Assembly (NCBI GenBank): GCA_013202515.1
Contig: JABMRN010000120.1
Coordinates: forward strand, 1 to 6,206
DNA length: 6,206 bases
From: Candidatus Omnitrophota bacterium
GTDB lineage: Bacteria; Omnitrophota; Gorgyraeia; JABMRN01
Direction: 5' to 3'
The notes under the pieces are model-generated. The model saw only the letters and a list, made by a program, of their open reading frames with translations, was not told where the DNA came from and did not search any database. Both the position numbers and the translations under genes were made by a program. Shown here one piece after another: positions 5,956 through 6,206 of this stretch; positions within the stretch are counted from its first letter, which is position 1; every line of letters starts with the position of its first letter.

Positions 5956-6206
5956 ATATCCTTAATCTTTATCTTTCTTTTATTTTCGCCGTTATGGAAA
6001 AGCTCAACATGAATCCTTCTTTTCGGCAATATATCTTGTATTTTATCAGCCCATTCAACAACAGTCACGCCTTTTCCGTAAAAATACTCCTCATATCCCG
6101 TTGTATCAAGGGCAGAGCTTGAATCAAGCCTGTATATATCAAAATGATATAACGGCAGCCGGCCCTTATACTGTTTTATAATAACAAATGTTGGGCTATT
6201 TACATA
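5949..6206 (-). CDS. tsaE: tRNA threonylcarbamoyladenosine biosynthesis ATPase TsaE, C-terminal part (N-terminus outside window)
   Basis: TsaE is the small P-loop ATPase that works with TsaB and TsaD in forming t6A on tRNA. Only the last 85 codons and the TGA (5949-5951) are inside the window; the Walker A lysine region would lie beyond the right edge. The visible part is diagnostic: VNSPTFVI (residues 2-9 of the fragment), LYHFDIYRLD with the H-x-D-x-Y-R signature, a GYEEYF segment, then VVEWADKIQDILP, which carries the conserved E-W-A, and a charged C-terminal tail. The stop codon is embedded in the intergenic repeat, so insertion of that repeat may have set or slightly changed the last residues. 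It leads the tsaE-tsaB-alr run. Confidence 0.94.
   Translation of the reverse strand, partial: YVNSPTFVIIKQYKGRLPLYHFDIYRLDSSSALDTTGYEEYFYGKGVTVVEWADKIQDILPKRRIHVELFHNGENKRKIKIKDIE

Overview
The window comes from an AT-rich bacterial chromosome (judged by eye) in which all four genes run on the minus strand. Reading in transcription order, from high to low coordinates, they are the C-terminal half of tsaE, all of tsaB, all of alr, and then, after a 215-bp intergenic gap, a very long unrecognised gene that runs off the left edge. I see no tRNA, rRNA or CRISPR array. The mix of a housekeeping cassette, a giant membrane protein with kinase and nucleotidyltransferase domains, and short palindromes inside coding sequence reminds me of Candidatus Omnitrophota or a related uncultivated lineage. 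That placement is an impression from general knowledge; nothing in the window proves it.

The right third (4087-6206) is ordinary. TsaE and TsaB are partners of TsaD in making the universal tRNA modification t6A, and Alr makes D-alanine for peptidoglycan. All three look intact where visible, with their catalytic or signature residues in place. TsaB and alr are 21 bp apart. The tsaE-tsaB gap is 53 bp and holds a hairpin with a direct repeat of one arm; the tsaE stop codon lies inside that repeat.

The left two thirds (1-3871) are one uninterrupted minus-strand reading frame of at least 1290 codons with no stop before the window edge. The predicted protein has a signal-peptide-like N-terminus, a large N-terminal region of unknown function with faint COOH-NH2-ligase-like motifs, an acidic Pro/Ser linker, a DNA-polymerase-beta-type (MNT-like) nucleotidyltransferase domain, five hydrophobic segments, and a divergent protein-kinase domain that keeps the catalytic Lys, Glu and Asp residues but lacks an activation loop. 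Its membrane topology does not easily place both nucleotide-using domains in the cytoplasm.

Two palindromic segments are embedded in frame in this gene, one just after the signal peptide and one at the border between membrane and kinase parts. An 18-bp sequence at the edge of the second recurs, inverted and with compensating stem changes, in the intergenic gap upstream of the gene. This suggests a family of small dispersed palindromic elements that contribute linker peptide to the protein.
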